64,000 nt of DNA, from contig JAEVYX010000111.1 in assembly GCA_023392515.1 (NCBI GenBank), positions 1 through 64,000 of the forward strand, written 5' to 3'. This DNA is from Bacillota bacterium (lineage in GTDB: Bacteria; Bacillota; Clostridia; Christensenellales; Aristaeellaceae). Shown here in pieces: positions 1-7,935 of this stretch. Within the stretch, counting starts at the first letter, position 1. Every line of letters begins with the position of its first letter. The position numbers and the translations under genes are program-made. The notes under the pieces are model-generated. The model did no database searches. It saw nothing but the letters and a program-made list of their open reading frames with translations, and had not been told where the DNA came from.

Positions 1-1
1 C

Positions 2-223
2 CTTATAGGCGGCGGCAAACAGTGGGCCGGGCTTGTCTACATTGGCGGGACTCATCCCGCAGCATCAGGCGGCGCATACATGACGCTGCTTCGTGGCTTT
101 TTAGGGCTTTCGCCGGAAAACGGACAACTGACGCCGCATCCCTGCCTGCCCAAGCATTGGAAGCGTGTAAAAATAAACGTATGGCATAACGGGCAATGGC
201 ATCCCATTAAGGTTACGGCATAA
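2..223 (+). CDS. C-terminal end of a glycoside hydrolase family 65-like enzyme (partial)
   Basis: Only the last 73 codons are inside the window; the reading frame is open from base 2 to TAA at 221-223. The fragment contains G-T-H-P-A-A-S-G-G followed by a GF-GL segment, then P-x-LP-x-W, then a short beta-rich tail. This order matches the end of the GH65 catalytic barrel and its C-terminal beta-domain, a family that includes maltose, kojibiose and trehalose phosphorylases. In these enzymes the IHAAS-type motif lies near the inorganic phosphate site; here the Ile is Thr and one residue differs (THPAAS). The substrate cannot be told from this piece. A terminator follows directly. The family call is from remembered motifs. 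Confidence 0.6.
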   Translation, partial: LIGGGKQWAGLVYIGGTHPAASGGAYMTLLRGFLGLSPENGQLTPHPCLPKHWKRVKINVWHNGQWHPIKVTA

Positions 224-227
224 AACA

Positions 228-267
228 AAAACGGGAGAGCATTTTTGATTGGATGCTCCCCCGTTTT
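228..267. terminator. Bidirectional terminator between convergent genes
   Basis: An AAAACGGG-GAGCAT arm pairs with ATGCTC-CCCGTTTT across an 9-10 base loop. The A/T-rich flanks give a U-run in both directions. It lies between the GH65-like gene reading right and the ArsR-type gene reading left, so it can serve both. Confidence 0.85.
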
Positions 268-279
268 ATCCTTAAATCA

Positions 280-822
280 CTATACGCGCTGATACATGCC
301 ATGATCCCTGCTGAGTAGGCATTCGCAGATCAGCTCCCGGCGCAAGGTGCAAAAATCATCAAAAAGGTCGGCTATGATGAGATTAACTTCCTTTTCCGTG
401 TAGACCTTGCCAGGTTCAAACAGCTTCGTAATTTCTTCCAGTACAATTCTTTTTTTCTTATGCTGTACAGGAAGGCTTTTCAGCTTTCCGTAAGCAAAAA
501 AAGAATCCAGCACCTTTTTGCGATAGGATTCCTCCCGCTGCTGTTCCATATTTTCTTCCCCTTTCAAACTTACCACCAGGCTTTTTAAGGTCTGATCCAA
601 AAAACCCGGCTGAATTGCATATACGGTATAATACTGTTCTTTTTTCGAAGTTAGCAGCCCCGCAGCTTCCATCTTTTTCAGGTGAAAGGAAACCGTGGAG
701 GGGGATAGTGCCAGTCGCTGAGCGATCAGTTCCACATACATAGGGCCCTGGGAAAGACCGGACAAAATCATCAGTCTGGATTTATCCGCCAGGCACTTAA
801 ACAATTCCACTGCATCTTTCAT
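280..822 (-). CDS. ArsR-type transcriptional regulator with C-terminal DUF2087 domain
   Basis: This 180-residue protein has a winged-helix ArsR-like N-terminus (residues about 1-75: KCLADKSRLMIL, then a recognition helix around SPSTVSFHLKKM) and a C-terminal DUF2087 segment (about 120-180) with the typical Y-x-E-K-E-V-N and LRREL motifs. I place the start at the ATG at 822, which follows a GGAGGGG site and overlaps the stop of the upstream gene as ATGA. The open frame extends upstream, but that part is read in another frame by the partner gene. No metal-binding cysteine pair of the ArsR/SmtB type is visible, so the signal it senses is unknown. It is probably a repressor of its own operon, as is common for this family. 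Confidence 0.85.
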   Translation of the reverse strand: MKDAVELFKCLADKSRLMILSGLSQGPMYVELIAQRLALSPSTVSFHLKKMEAAGLLTSKKEQYYTVYAIQPGFLDQTLKSLVVSLKGEENMEQQREESYRKKVLDSFFAYGKLKSLPVQHKKKRIVLEEITKLFEPGKVYTEKEVNLIIADLFDDFCTLRRELICECLLSRDHGMYQRV

Positions 823-1190
823 GGCGCGATCCCCTCCTGTTCCAGCTGCTCCTTCAAAAGGCGCATAGCTTCCCGCAAGGCCTGCAATTTCATTTCCTCT
901 ACCGCCTGGCGATAATACTCGCCATGACGGTCCGCTTTTTCCAAAGCCTTCTCCCATATGCTTGCCAGGTGGGATAGCCTTCCCCGATAGGCGGCGAGCA
1001 CATTGCCGCTTTCCTTGCGGCTGTTTTCCAAAGTCCCCATGAAATACGCATACAGATTGCGTTTTGCCTTATATAGATCAGCCTCGTCCTGCCGGCCATC
1101 TTTCTCTAAAAAGGCTATTTTCGAAGCCGCCTCTTCCTGCTTTTTGCGCAGAACTTCGGCGTGCCGGTCCAAGATCAATTCCATGCTCAT
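819..1190 (-). CDS. Small coiled-coil hypothetical protein, operon partner of the ArsR regulator
   Basis: The 123 residues are mostly charged and helical (runs of Glu, Lys, Arg, Ala with heptad spacing), with no membrane segment, signal peptide or known catalytic motif. It is transcribed first in a two-gene operon from a consensus promoter at 1215-1243, and its last codons overlap the regulator's start by four bases, so the two are translationally coupled. An AAAGGA site lies about ten bases before the ATG at 1190. I do not recognise the family. A soluble coiled-coil partner or adaptor protein for the regulator is possible but is inference from position only. Confidence 0.7.
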   Translation of the reverse strand: MSMELILDRHAEVLRKKQEEAASKIAFLEKDGRQDEADLYKAKRNLYAYFMGTLENSRKESGNVLAAYRGRLSHLASIWEKALEKADRHGEYYRQAVEEMKLQALREAMRLLKEQLEQEGIAP

Positions 1191-1214
1191 CGCAGCATCA
1201 TCCTTTCATTTATA

Positions 1215-1243
1215 ATTATATTTGTCTATTTATTATTTGTCAA
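1215..1243 (-). promoter_or_regulatory. Consensus sigma-A promoter for the 1190-280 operon
   Basis: On the minus strand TTGACA and TATAAT are separated by exactly 17 bases, a perfect match at both hexamers. The predicted start of transcription is about 15-20 bases before the AAAGGA ribosome site of the coiled-coil gene. A promoter this strong upstream of an ArsR-type operon suggests control mainly by repression. Confidence 0.9.
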
Positions 1244-1433
1244 TCCATTTCGATACTTTTAAATTTATTTTTCTTCCGATGAAAATTGATTATTATCATT
1301 CTAATGAATTTCTCATGAAATTGTCAGCGCATTCTCAAGCACGAACAGCAAAGCCGTGATATCATACAACCATCAGCAAACGATGCTGAAACCAATTCAA
1401 AACCTGCTACTGATTTAAAGGAGGAACCCCATC

Positions 1434-2108
1434 ATGGAACGCTACACCATCGAAGACATTGAGATCCTTCGCCGCAAGAGCGGCATCAGCTATGAGGAAG
1501 CGGTGAATCTATTGGAATACCACAATGGCAATTTGGCCCGGGCGCTGGTGGATTTGGAGCGCAACGGCCGCATCCGGCCCCAGGCCGAGCAAAAGACTGC
1601 AAACCATGTGCATATGCACGATGGAAAAAAGGCCAGCAACTTCTTCAGCCGTATGTTCCGTTTCCGCATCATGATCAAGCGCGGTGAAGTTGTCATCCTG
1701 AATCTGTCGCTCCTATTCTCCCTGGTGGCGCTGCTCATCAGCCCCCATCTTGTATTCCTGGGCCTAATCTTAATGCTGGTGCTAGGATACCGCATTTCCT
1801 TTGACCAAAACAGCGCAGACTTTGCCGGCGATAACCTGGAATCCATGGTAAAGAACGCAGCGCAAAATGTGAAATCCACCGTCACCAATTTCACCAAGGA
1901 GATTGGCAAGGAAGAAAAGCCCGCCGCCCAGAAAGCAAGCGACGAGCGCAGCTTTTACCAATCCCAGAATGCCCAGCCCGCTCCCTCCGCACAAACGCCC
2001 CCCGCTCCTCCTGCCCAGACTACGCCCATATCCGTGCAATATCAGGAAGAGGGCCAAGTGGAAATTAAGGAAGACGACGACGGTTTTCATGAGGCGACCA
2101 TCCGCTAG
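1434..2108 (+). CDS. DUF4342 domain protein (UBA-like N-terminus, one hydrophobic segment)
   Basis: The 224-residue protein begins with a UBA/TS-N-like three-helix segment (residues about 3-45, with SYEEAVNLLEYHNGNLARAL), followed by a basic stretch, a hydrophobic block at about 85-115 that could span or dip into the membrane, and a low-complexity Pro/Gln/Ala tail ending in an acidic patch. This order matches the DUF4342 family of Firmicutes, which has no established function. The ATG follows a strong AAAGGAGG site. It is monocistronic: a terminator follows directly. The Pro-rich tail (about 175-205) is probably disordered and not typical of the short family members. Confidence 0.75.
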   Translation: MERYTIEDIEILRRKSGISYEEAVNLLEYHNGNLARALVDLERNGRIRPQAEQKTANHVHMHDGKKASNFFSRMFRFRIMIKRGEVVILNLSLLFSLVALLISPHLVFLGLILMLVLGYRISFDQNSADFAGDNLESMVKNAAQNVKSTVTNFTKEIGKEEKPAAQKASDERSFYQSQNAQPAPSAQTPPAPPAQTTPISVQYQEEGQVEIKEDDDGFHEATIR

Positions 2109-2113
2109 CCACG

Positions 2114-2156
2114 GAAAGCCTTCCGGCAAGCTTTAGGTGCGCCGGAGGGCTTTTTA
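2114..2156 (+). terminator. Rho-independent terminator after the DUF4342 gene
   Basis: AAAGCC-TCCGGC pairs with GCCGGA-GGCTTT around a 13-base loop and is followed by five T residues. Confidence 0.9.
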
Positions 2157-2165
2157 TGCTATACT
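2157..2165 (+). promoter_or_regulatory. Extended -10 promoter of the two-component operon
   Basis: TGCTATACT is an extended -10 element (TGnTATACT) about 40 bases before the response-regulator start. No good -35 hexamer is visible, since that region is inside the preceding terminator. The downstream GACAGCAT is shared with the promoter at 21937-21953. Confidence 0.55.
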
Positions 2166-2204
2166 GACAGCATAAAGTTTGCCATTGAAAGGAAAGACAC
2201 CCCC

Positions 2205-2891
2205 ATGCCGAAAATTATGATTATTGAGGATGAACAGAAGATCGCCCGCTTTTTGGAGTTGGAGCTGCAGCATGAAGGCTATGAAATCCGAACGGCCTTT
2301 GACGGACGCTCAGGCTTGGAAAGCTGTGAAAGCTGGGAACCCGATCTGCTTATCCTCGATTTGATGCTCCCGGAGCTAAGCGGTATTGAGGTGTGCCGCC
2401 GCTTGCGCCATACCAGCGATTTGCCGATTATCATGCTAACCGCCAAGGACGATGTAAGCGATAAGGTGATGGGCCTGGATATGGGGGCGGACGATTATAT
2501 GACCAAGCCTTTTGCCATTGAAGAACTATTGGCAAGAATCCGGGTGGGTTTGAAAAAGCATCGGGCGGGCCGGGAAAGCGGCACGCCTGCATTATCCTTT
2601 GGGAAATTGCGGGTAGATCCGGCAAGTTACAGCGCGTCCTACGACGGGCAGTCCATTTCCCTGACCAAAAAGGAGTTCGACCTGCTTCGCTGTCTCATGG
2701 ATCATGCGGGAACCGCCATGAGCCGGGATACGCTGCTCAACGACGTATGGGGATATGAATACGCCGGAGAAACAAACATCGTAGATGTGTATATCCGCTA
2801 CCTGCGCCAAAAGATTGACGACCGTTTCCATATTAAATCCATACAGACCATACGCGCTGTGGGGTATATGTTCCAATATGAAGAAAAATAG
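2205..2891 (+). CDS. OmpR/PhoB-family response regulator
   Basis: At 228 residues this is the standard length for a receiver plus winged-helix DNA-binding regulator. The receiver (1-115) shows the acidic pair in IIEDEQ, the phospho-acceptor Asp52 in LDLMLP, the conserved TAKDD threonine and the lysine in TKPF. The effector domain (about 128-225) has the LTKKEFDLL start and the RAVGYMF wing typical of the OmpR class. An AAGGA site precedes the ATG. It overlaps the downstream sensor kinase gene by 14 bases, so the pair is co-expressed. The signal and the target genes are not identifiable; the nearest downstream genes are on the other strand. Confidence 0.93.
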   Translation: MPKIMIIEDEQKIARFLELELQHEGYEIRTAFDGRSGLESCESWEPDLLILDLMLPELSGIEVCRRLRHTSDLPIIMLTAKDDVSDKVMGLDMGADDYMTKPFAIEELLARIRVGLKKHRAGRESGTPALSFGKLRVDPASYSASYDGQSISLTKKEFDLLRCLMDHAGTAMSRDTLLNDVWGYEYAGETNIVDVYIRYLRQKIDDRFHIKSIQTIRAVGYMFQYEEK

Positions 2892-4341
2892 AAAGCCACA
2901 CCGGCAAGATCACAAAAGAAAGCCTGTCCCTTCAAAGGAACAGGATCAAAAGGAACGAGGGTTTAACCGGGCTAGCCGGAAACTACATAACAAGCTTTCC
3001 GCTATGATGAGCAGCCTACGCTTTTCGCTCACGCTGCGGATTGCCATACATTACGCCTGGCAGTTATTGCGCACCACGCTGCCAACGACCATCGTAATAA
3101 CGCTGGTGTTTTTTGCCGCGCAGTTTCCCGGCATGCTGCGCACCATGAACCGCTTGGAATCCCTGACGCCGGGCAATGGCACGGAATACAGCGCTTTGCA
3201 GATTATGGACCGGAACGTAACCGCTGTTCTCACCCAGGAAATAATTCCGAATGATTCCTGGGGCCGCATATCTGCCGTTTTTCGCCACGCCTTCTCGAAT
3301 GACCTGTTCCGCTGGCCGCCTGTTTTGAACCTTGCCAGAGATATCGAAGGCGGCACGCTCATCGTTTCTTTCGACCTGCGTGAGCGGCTGGAAATCCTTC
3401 TGATTGTTTTGTGCGGATTTCTCTTTTGCGATTTCTGGCGGATGACGGGCTTTTTGCGCAAAGGGAACCGGCTGAATAAAACGGTGCTTCGCCCCTTACG
3501 GGATATTACAGATCTGGCGGCCACTTTAAGCGCCAATAACCTTTCCAACCGCATCAACATTGCCGGCACGAAGAATGAATTGAAGGATCTGGCGGTAGTC
3601 ATCAACCACATGCTGGACCGGATTGAGTTAAGCTACAACAGTCAAAAGCAGTTTGTAAGCGATGCCTCCCACGAATTGCGCACCCCTATCGCCGTCCTGC
3701 AGGGCTATGTCAATATGCTGGACCGCTGGGGCAAGGAGGATAAAGCGGTACTGGAGGAGGGAATCTCCGCCATTGCCCAGGAGACTGCCAGCATGAAAGA
3801 ATTGGTGGAGAGCCTTCTTTTCCTGGCACGGCATGACAAAAAAACGCTGCTTCTTGAAATGGAAGCCTTTGATCCTGGCGAAGTGGTTGCCGCCCTGCAC
3901 CGGGAAGCCAAGATGGTTTCGCCCAACTATACCTTCATCTTGAATCCATTGGAGCACTGCATCATCACCGCGGATAAAAATATGCTCAAGCAGGTAATGC
4001 GCGTCCTGTGCGACAACGCGGTAAAGTATACCCCGGCGGGGGGTACCATCACCCTGGGCGTACAGAAAACACCGGAAGGCTGTATGCTCTCCGTCAGCGA
4101 TACAGGAGCCGGCATATCCGAAGAGGATTTGCCCAAGGTGTTCGACCGGTTTTACCGTTCCCAAAGTGCCCGCAAGTCAAGCTCAGGCGGTCATGGGCTA
4201 GGCCTTTCCATTGCAAGGATTATCGTCGTTGCCCACGGCGGCCGGATATCTGTGCGCAGCAAAGTAGGCGCAGGCACCACCTTTAAGGTATACCTGCCGG
4301 AAAACAAGGAAAAGGCCGCGTTTTCGGAGTTTATCTCCTAA
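2878..4341 (+). CDS. Membrane sensor histidine kinase, partner of the 2205-2891 regulator
   Basis: This 487-residue kinase (start taken at the ATG that overlaps the regulator's end) has a basic Lys/Arg-rich cytoplasmic N-terminus, a first membrane segment at about residues 65-90, an extracytoplasmic domain of about 90 residues, a second membrane segment near 175-190 and a HAMP-like linker. The dimerisation domain carries His265 in SHELRTP. The ATPase domain follows, with an N-box (LCDNAVKYT), G1 (DTGAGI) and G2 (GHGLGLS). The start is uncertain, because no clear ribosome site precedes this ATG and a downstream ATG at about 3004 would shorten the basic tail. Its ligand is unknown. It would phosphorylate Asp52 of the adjacent regulator. 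Confidence 0.9.
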   Translation: MKKNRKPHRQDHKRKPVPSKEQDQKERGFNRASRKLHNKLSAMMSSLRFSLTLRIAIHYAWQLLRTTLPTTIVITLVFFAAQFPGMLRTMNRLESLTPGNGTEYSALQIMDRNVTAVLTQEIIPNDSWGRISAVFRHAFSNDLFRWPPVLNLARDIEGGTLIVSFDLRERLEILLIVLCGFLFCDFWRMTGFLRKGNRLNKTVLRPLRDITDLAATLSANNLSNRINIAGTKNELKDLAVVINHMLDRIELSYNSQKQFVSDASHELRTPIAVLQGYVNMLDRWGKEDKAVLEEGISAIAQETASMKELVESLLFLARHDKKTLLLEMEAFDPGEVVAALHREAKMVSPNYTFILNPLEHCIITADKNMLKQVMRVLCDNAVKYTPAGGTITLGVQKTPEGCMLSVSDTGAGISEEDLPKVFDRFYRSQSARKSSSGGHGLGLSIARIIVVAHGGRISVRSKVGAGTTFKVYLPENKEKAAFSEFIS

Positions 4342-4353
4342 AACGCGGTCTTT
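4311..4353 (+). terminator. Terminator overlapping the end of the kinase gene
   Basis: AAGGCCGCGTTTT-GGAG pairs with CTCC-AAAACGCGGTCTTT. The 5' arm lies inside the last codons of the kinase gene and the stem ends in a short T run. The structure could also act on leftward transcription from the DUF218 gene. Confidence 0.75.
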
Positions 4354-4406
4354 CCCGTATAAGGTCAAGGCTCCCTGTGGGAAGCTATTTTTATAAACGC
4401 CTGTAC

Positions 4407-5216
4407 TCAACTGTTAGACTGCCATGGCTTTCGAACCAGATCAGCATATTGCTCCTGCAAGGCTTCAAAGGCGGATATCACCTCATTGGGCAAGTCCACA
4501 TGCGCAAGATAGTTTTTGCCCAAAGGACCATAACCTTCTTCAGTGTCTCTTAAACGGGGAATCTCTCCCAATAGCAGGGTGATGTAGTGCTGCATGCTCC
4601 ACATTCCCCACAGGCTGTCATCCTCAAAGGCCAGCTGGTCCTTTTTTACGCATACCCTTGCCCGATAGGCAGCATAGTTGATGAATGTAACCGGCCAGCC
4701 CGTCCACACCTTTTGAAAAGTGGCGTCCATACGCCTTTGCATGGATGAGTCCTGCATCAATAGGACAGTTCCGGGCCTAATCCCATTGGCTTTGGCAAGA
4801 TGGTAGGCAAAAACAGCGTTTTCACCACAGTTGCGGGAATCCCGCTCAATCAAAAAATTTTTTGAATCCAGTCCTACTTCTTGATAAAGCAGATCTGCGA
4901 TGATATCCGCTTCCATCCGCCCTTCGGTAGAAATCTCCGGATGCCGGGATGCCACCTCCCGCCGCAAGTAAGGGGTTGTGTGCCCTTCCCCGCCCACAAT
5001 CAGAAGCCGCCGTGCAATGCCGTTTTGAAATGCCCGCCCGGCAGCAATGCAACCGTAAGGTATGCTGCCTCCAAAAAGGATCATGAGATCGACCTGCTTT
5101 ATTCCATATCGGGCATATAGTGCTTCCGCTGTCAGCGCACCTATATCCCGCATGGACAGGTAATCACCAAGCGCATTCAAGTGATGGGCAACGGCTTGCA
5201 GGTTCTGCTTTCCCAT
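4407..5216 (-). CDS. YdcF/ElyC-like DUF218 protein
   Basis: The 269-residue protein has the DUF218 core: an LFGGSIPYG segment near the start, a second glycine motif LLIVGGEGHT, then E-x-x-A-D-I, an ERDSRNCGENA segment and a TVLLMQDSSMQRR segment. These match the S-x-N-T-x-E-N and QxxHMxRA-type motifs of YdcF, SanA and ElyC relatives. YdcF binds S-adenosylmethionine in vitro and ElyC affects envelope polysaccharide synthesis, but no reaction is settled for the family. Unlike SanA or ElyC this protein has no membrane anchor. It is the last gene of a likely operon with the ABC exporter and the epimerase. An AGGAG site lies seven bases before the ATG. Confidence 0.75.
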   Translation of the reverse strand: MGKQNLQAVAHHLNALGDYLSMRDIGALTAEALYARYGIKQVDLMILFGGSIPYGCIAAGRAFQNGIARRLLIVGGEGHTTPYLRREVASRHPEISTEGRMEADIIADLLYQEVGLDSKNFLIERDSRNCGENAVFAYHLAKANGIRPGTVLLMQDSSMQRRMDATFQKVWTGWPVTFINYAAYRARVCVKKDQLAFEDDSLWGMWSMQHYITLLLGEIPRLRDTEEGYGPLGKNYLAHVDLPNEVISAFEALQEQYADLVRKPWQSNS

Positions 5217-5281
5217 GGCAATCTCCTAATCGTTTGCGGGCAGGCATTCCATCCGTTTTCTGATGAATTTATAACGCTGTG

Positions 5282-6166
5282 TCAGAGAATTAATTCCATT
5301 TCATACTCCAGACGTTTGCATTGCATCGGCGAAATCAAAGCTACATAATCCTTGTCTTTTAGTTCCACGTCTTTTTCGGCCCGGTCGGGAATACCCATCC
5401 AGGGCTCCAGGCACACATAAGGTGCCCGCATGCCAGGCTTGGACCACACGCCCAGCACGGGATAATCAGGGAAGGAGAATTGCAGGCCCTTCCCTGTTTT
5501 TTTATGCACCAGATTCACCTGTCTGGAAACAAGGTGCGTTAATATCAGCGCATCCTTTTGATCGAAGAATTCGTATCGAAGGGGCAGCCTTTTCCCATCG
5601 ATGAGGTGCAGAATCTCCTTGTCCGCAATCAGCCCGCGTTCGTCTACCAAGCTGTTTTCTCCATCTTCCCCTTTGGGGAAAACCAATTCGTATTCCTCAA
5701 ATTCCTCCCCCGCCTCCATCGGGCAGACAAATGCAGGATGGCCGCCAATCAGAGCGGGCAAGGGAATGGAAGATGTGTTTTTGATTACATAGGATGTCCG
5801 AAAGCCCGTTTTCCAAATGGTGTGTGTTACATACAGTTCAAAGTCAAAAGGGTATAATGCCCTTGTTTCCTCATTGGATGCAAGGCACATCTCAACAAAA
5901 TCCTCCCCCTGCTTTTCCACCCGGAAAGTGGAACGCCTGGCGAAGCCGTGTTTTTCGATGGCATATGTTTTTCCATCCACGCGAGCCTTTCCATCCCTCA
6001 ATGAACCCACGACAGGAAACAGGATGGGACCATGATTCTTCCAGACAGCCGGGCTGCCCTCCCAAATACGCTCCTTGCCGTCTTCAGATACATAGGATGT
6101 CATTTCCGCTCCCAATGGAGAAATGGTCGCATGGGCGTTTCCGGCGTGCAAGATGATGTTTTCCAT
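5282..6166 (-). CDS. Aldose 1-epimerase family protein (LacX-like)
   Basis: The 294-residue length and the all-beta motif order fit the galactose-mutarotase superfamily: an early ATISPLGAEMTSY segment, FPVVG, the HGFAR motif with a likely catalytic-area histidine, then GGHPAF with the second histidine, and a C-terminal WMGIPDR segment. Members interconvert alpha and beta anomers of hexoses or hexose phosphates in the cytoplasm. The sequence is closer to the LacX-type clade than to GalM (no GalM-style NHxYFNL motif). It follows the ABC exporter gene after 32 bases and has a TAAGGAGG site. The true substrate is unclear. Confidence 0.88.
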   Translation of the reverse strand: MENIILHAGNAHATISPLGAEMTSYVSEDGKERIWEGSPAVWKNHGPILFPVVGSLRDGKARVDGKTYAIEKHGFARRSTFRVEKQGEDFVEMCLASNEETRALYPFDFELYVTHTIWKTGFRTSYVIKNTSSIPLPALIGGHPAFVCPMEAGEEFEEYELVFPKGEDGENSLVDERGLIADKEILHLIDGKRLPLRYEFFDQKDALILTHLVSRQVNLVHKKTGKGLQFSFPDYPVLGVWSKPGMRAPYVCLEPWMGIPDRAEKDVELKDKDYVALISPMQCKRLEYEMELIL

Positions 6167-6198
6167 ACCGAACCTCCTTAATAATGAACCCTTTATTT

Positions 6199-7935
6199 TT
6201 ATGCAAACTGCGCCTCATATAGCTTTTGATAGAATCCGCCTTTTTCCATCAGTTCATCATGAGTGCCTGTTTCCACAATATTACCGTCGTTTACCACCAA
6301 AATCAAGTCTGCGTTTTGAATGGTTGACAGACGGTGGGCAATGACAAAGCATGTCTTATCCTCCATCAAGGCCCGCATGGCCTTTTGAATCTGCTGTTCG
6401 GTTCGAGTGTCCACGTTGGAAGTGGCCTCGTCCAGGATCAGCATGGGGGCTTTGATCAGCATCGCTCTGGCGATGGTAAGCAATTGCTTTTGACCTTTGG
6501 AAATGTTGGCCCCATCGTCGGTAATTACCGTGTCATACCCATTGGGCAGATGCTGGATATAGCTATGAATCCGGGCCGCCTTGGCTGCAGCCTCTACCTC
6601 TTCACGCGTGGCATCCTTTTTTGCATAGGCGATGTTCTCAAAGACGGTACCATGGAACAGCCAGGTATCCTGCAATACCATGGCATAGCTTCGGCGCAGG
6701 CTTTGCCGGGTAACCTTTTCCACCCTATTCCCATCCACGGTGATTTCGCCGTCGTCAACATCGTAAAAGCGCATAAGAAGATTAATCAGCGTAGTTTTTC
6801 CCGCGCCCGTAGGGCCGACAATGGCAATGAGGCTTCCAGGCCTGGCGGAGAAGCTTACATACTGCAGGATAGGCTTCCCTTTTTCATAGCCAAAGGAGAC
6901 ATCTTTCACCCGCACTTCTCCCTGCACATTTTCAAGGCCGGCCGCATCCATTGCATCCGGCTTTTCCAAAGGCTCGTCCAGCAGGCGGAATACCCGTTCC
7001 GCCGCCGCGAACGTAGATTGGAATTCCCCAACGATATTGGCCATTTCATTAATGGGGCCGGAGAACTTTCTGGAATATAGAACAAAGGAAGATATATTAC
7101 CAAGGGTCATGCCGCCGTTCATGTACAGCAGCGCTCCAAAGACGCTGATAAGGGAAAGGGATAAGTTATTGATGAAGTTTACTGAAGGGCCCGTTGTACT
7201 GCCGTAATAATCCGCTTTGTAATACGCTTCCGCCGCTTCGGCGTTTTTTTGACCCACTTGGCTGATGGTGTTTTCCTCCTGGTGGTATGCCTTCAATGTT
7301 TTTTGCCCGGAAGTCATCTCTTCCACCAGGCCGTTCAATTCCCCCAGCTTTTTGGAGCGATTTCGAAACAGCGGCCGGGTATGCTTGGTGATGAACCGTG
7401 TGAGCAGAATAGAGAGCGGAATGGTAAACACAAAAATCAATACAAGAACCGGCGACAGCGTCAGCATCATCACAAAGGAACCGATCACCGTGAAAATGCT
7501 CGAAAATATTTGCACAAGATCCGTAGACAGCGTTGTATTAATGGTATCGATATCATAGGATATGCGGCTAATAATATCCCCGCTCTGATGGGTATCAAAA
7601 TACCCAACCGGCATATCGGCCAAGCGCTCGAACACATCTTTGCGCATTCGATAGATGACTTTACGGCTGATATCAATCATCAACAGAGACAACAGATAGC
7701 TTAAAAGGGCCGAACCGACATAGAGCAGCATCATTTGGAAGCATAATTCGTAGATAGCAGGAAAGTTTACCTTGCCTGTACCCAGTTCCATATGATCGAT
7801 GGCATAGCCAGACAGTCTGGGCCCTAAAAGGGACAGATAATTGCCCGCTACCGATATAATTAGCGCCAGTACCAGCAGCCATTTATATTCTAATATGTAA
7901 TTTCCCAAACGGCGGTACACCGTCTTTTTATTCAC
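6199..7935 (-). CDS. Multidrug-type ABC exporter half-transporter, second subunit
   Basis: This 578-residue fusion has a six-helix ABC transmembrane domain (residues about 15-310) and one nucleotide-binding domain (about 340-575). The ATPase motifs are Walker A GPTGAGKTT, Walker B MLILDEATSNVD with the catalytic Glu present, and the H-loop IAHRLST. The signature reads ISKGQKQ instead of LSGGQ. The gene overlaps the upstream half-transporter by eight bases and starts with GTG after a GGGGGAAG stretch. With its partner it fits the BmrC/BmrD or LmrC/LmrD type of heterodimeric exporter, with one full and one impaired ATP site. The exported compound is not known. Confidence 0.92.
   Translation of the reverse strand: MNKKTVYRRLGNYILEYKWLLVLALIISVAGNYLSLLGPRLSGYAIDHMELGTGKVNFPAIYELCFQMMLLYVGSALLSYLLSLLMIDISRKVIYRMRKDVFERLADMPVGYFDTHQSGDIISRISYDIDTINTTLSTDLVQIFSSIFTVIGSFVMMLTLSPVLVLIFVFTIPLSILLTRFITKHTRPLFRNRSKKLGELNGLVEEMTSGQKTLKAYHQEENTISQVGQKNAEAAEAYYKADYYGSTTGPSVNFINNLSLSLISVFGALLYMNGGMTLGNISSFVLYSRKFSGPINEMANIVGEFQSTFAAAERVFRLLDEPLEKPDAMDAAGLENVQGEVRVKDVSFGYEKGKPILQYVSFSARPGSLIAIVGPTGAGKTTLINLLMRFYDVDDGEITVDGNRVEKVTRQSLRRSYAMVLQDTWLFHGTVFENIAYAKKDATREEVEAAAKAARIHSYIQHLPNGYDTVITDDGANISKGQKQLLTIARAMLIKAPMLILDEATSNVDTRTEQQIQKAMRALMEDKTCFVIAHRLSTIQNADLILVVNDGNIVETGTHDELMEKGGFYQKLYEAQFA

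Noticed and set aside
1285..1310. Fur-box-like TGATTATTATCA upstream of the DUF4342 gene
   Set aside because: Only one half matches the 7-1-7 consensus well and the gene has no link to iron; AT-rich sequence gives such matches by chance.
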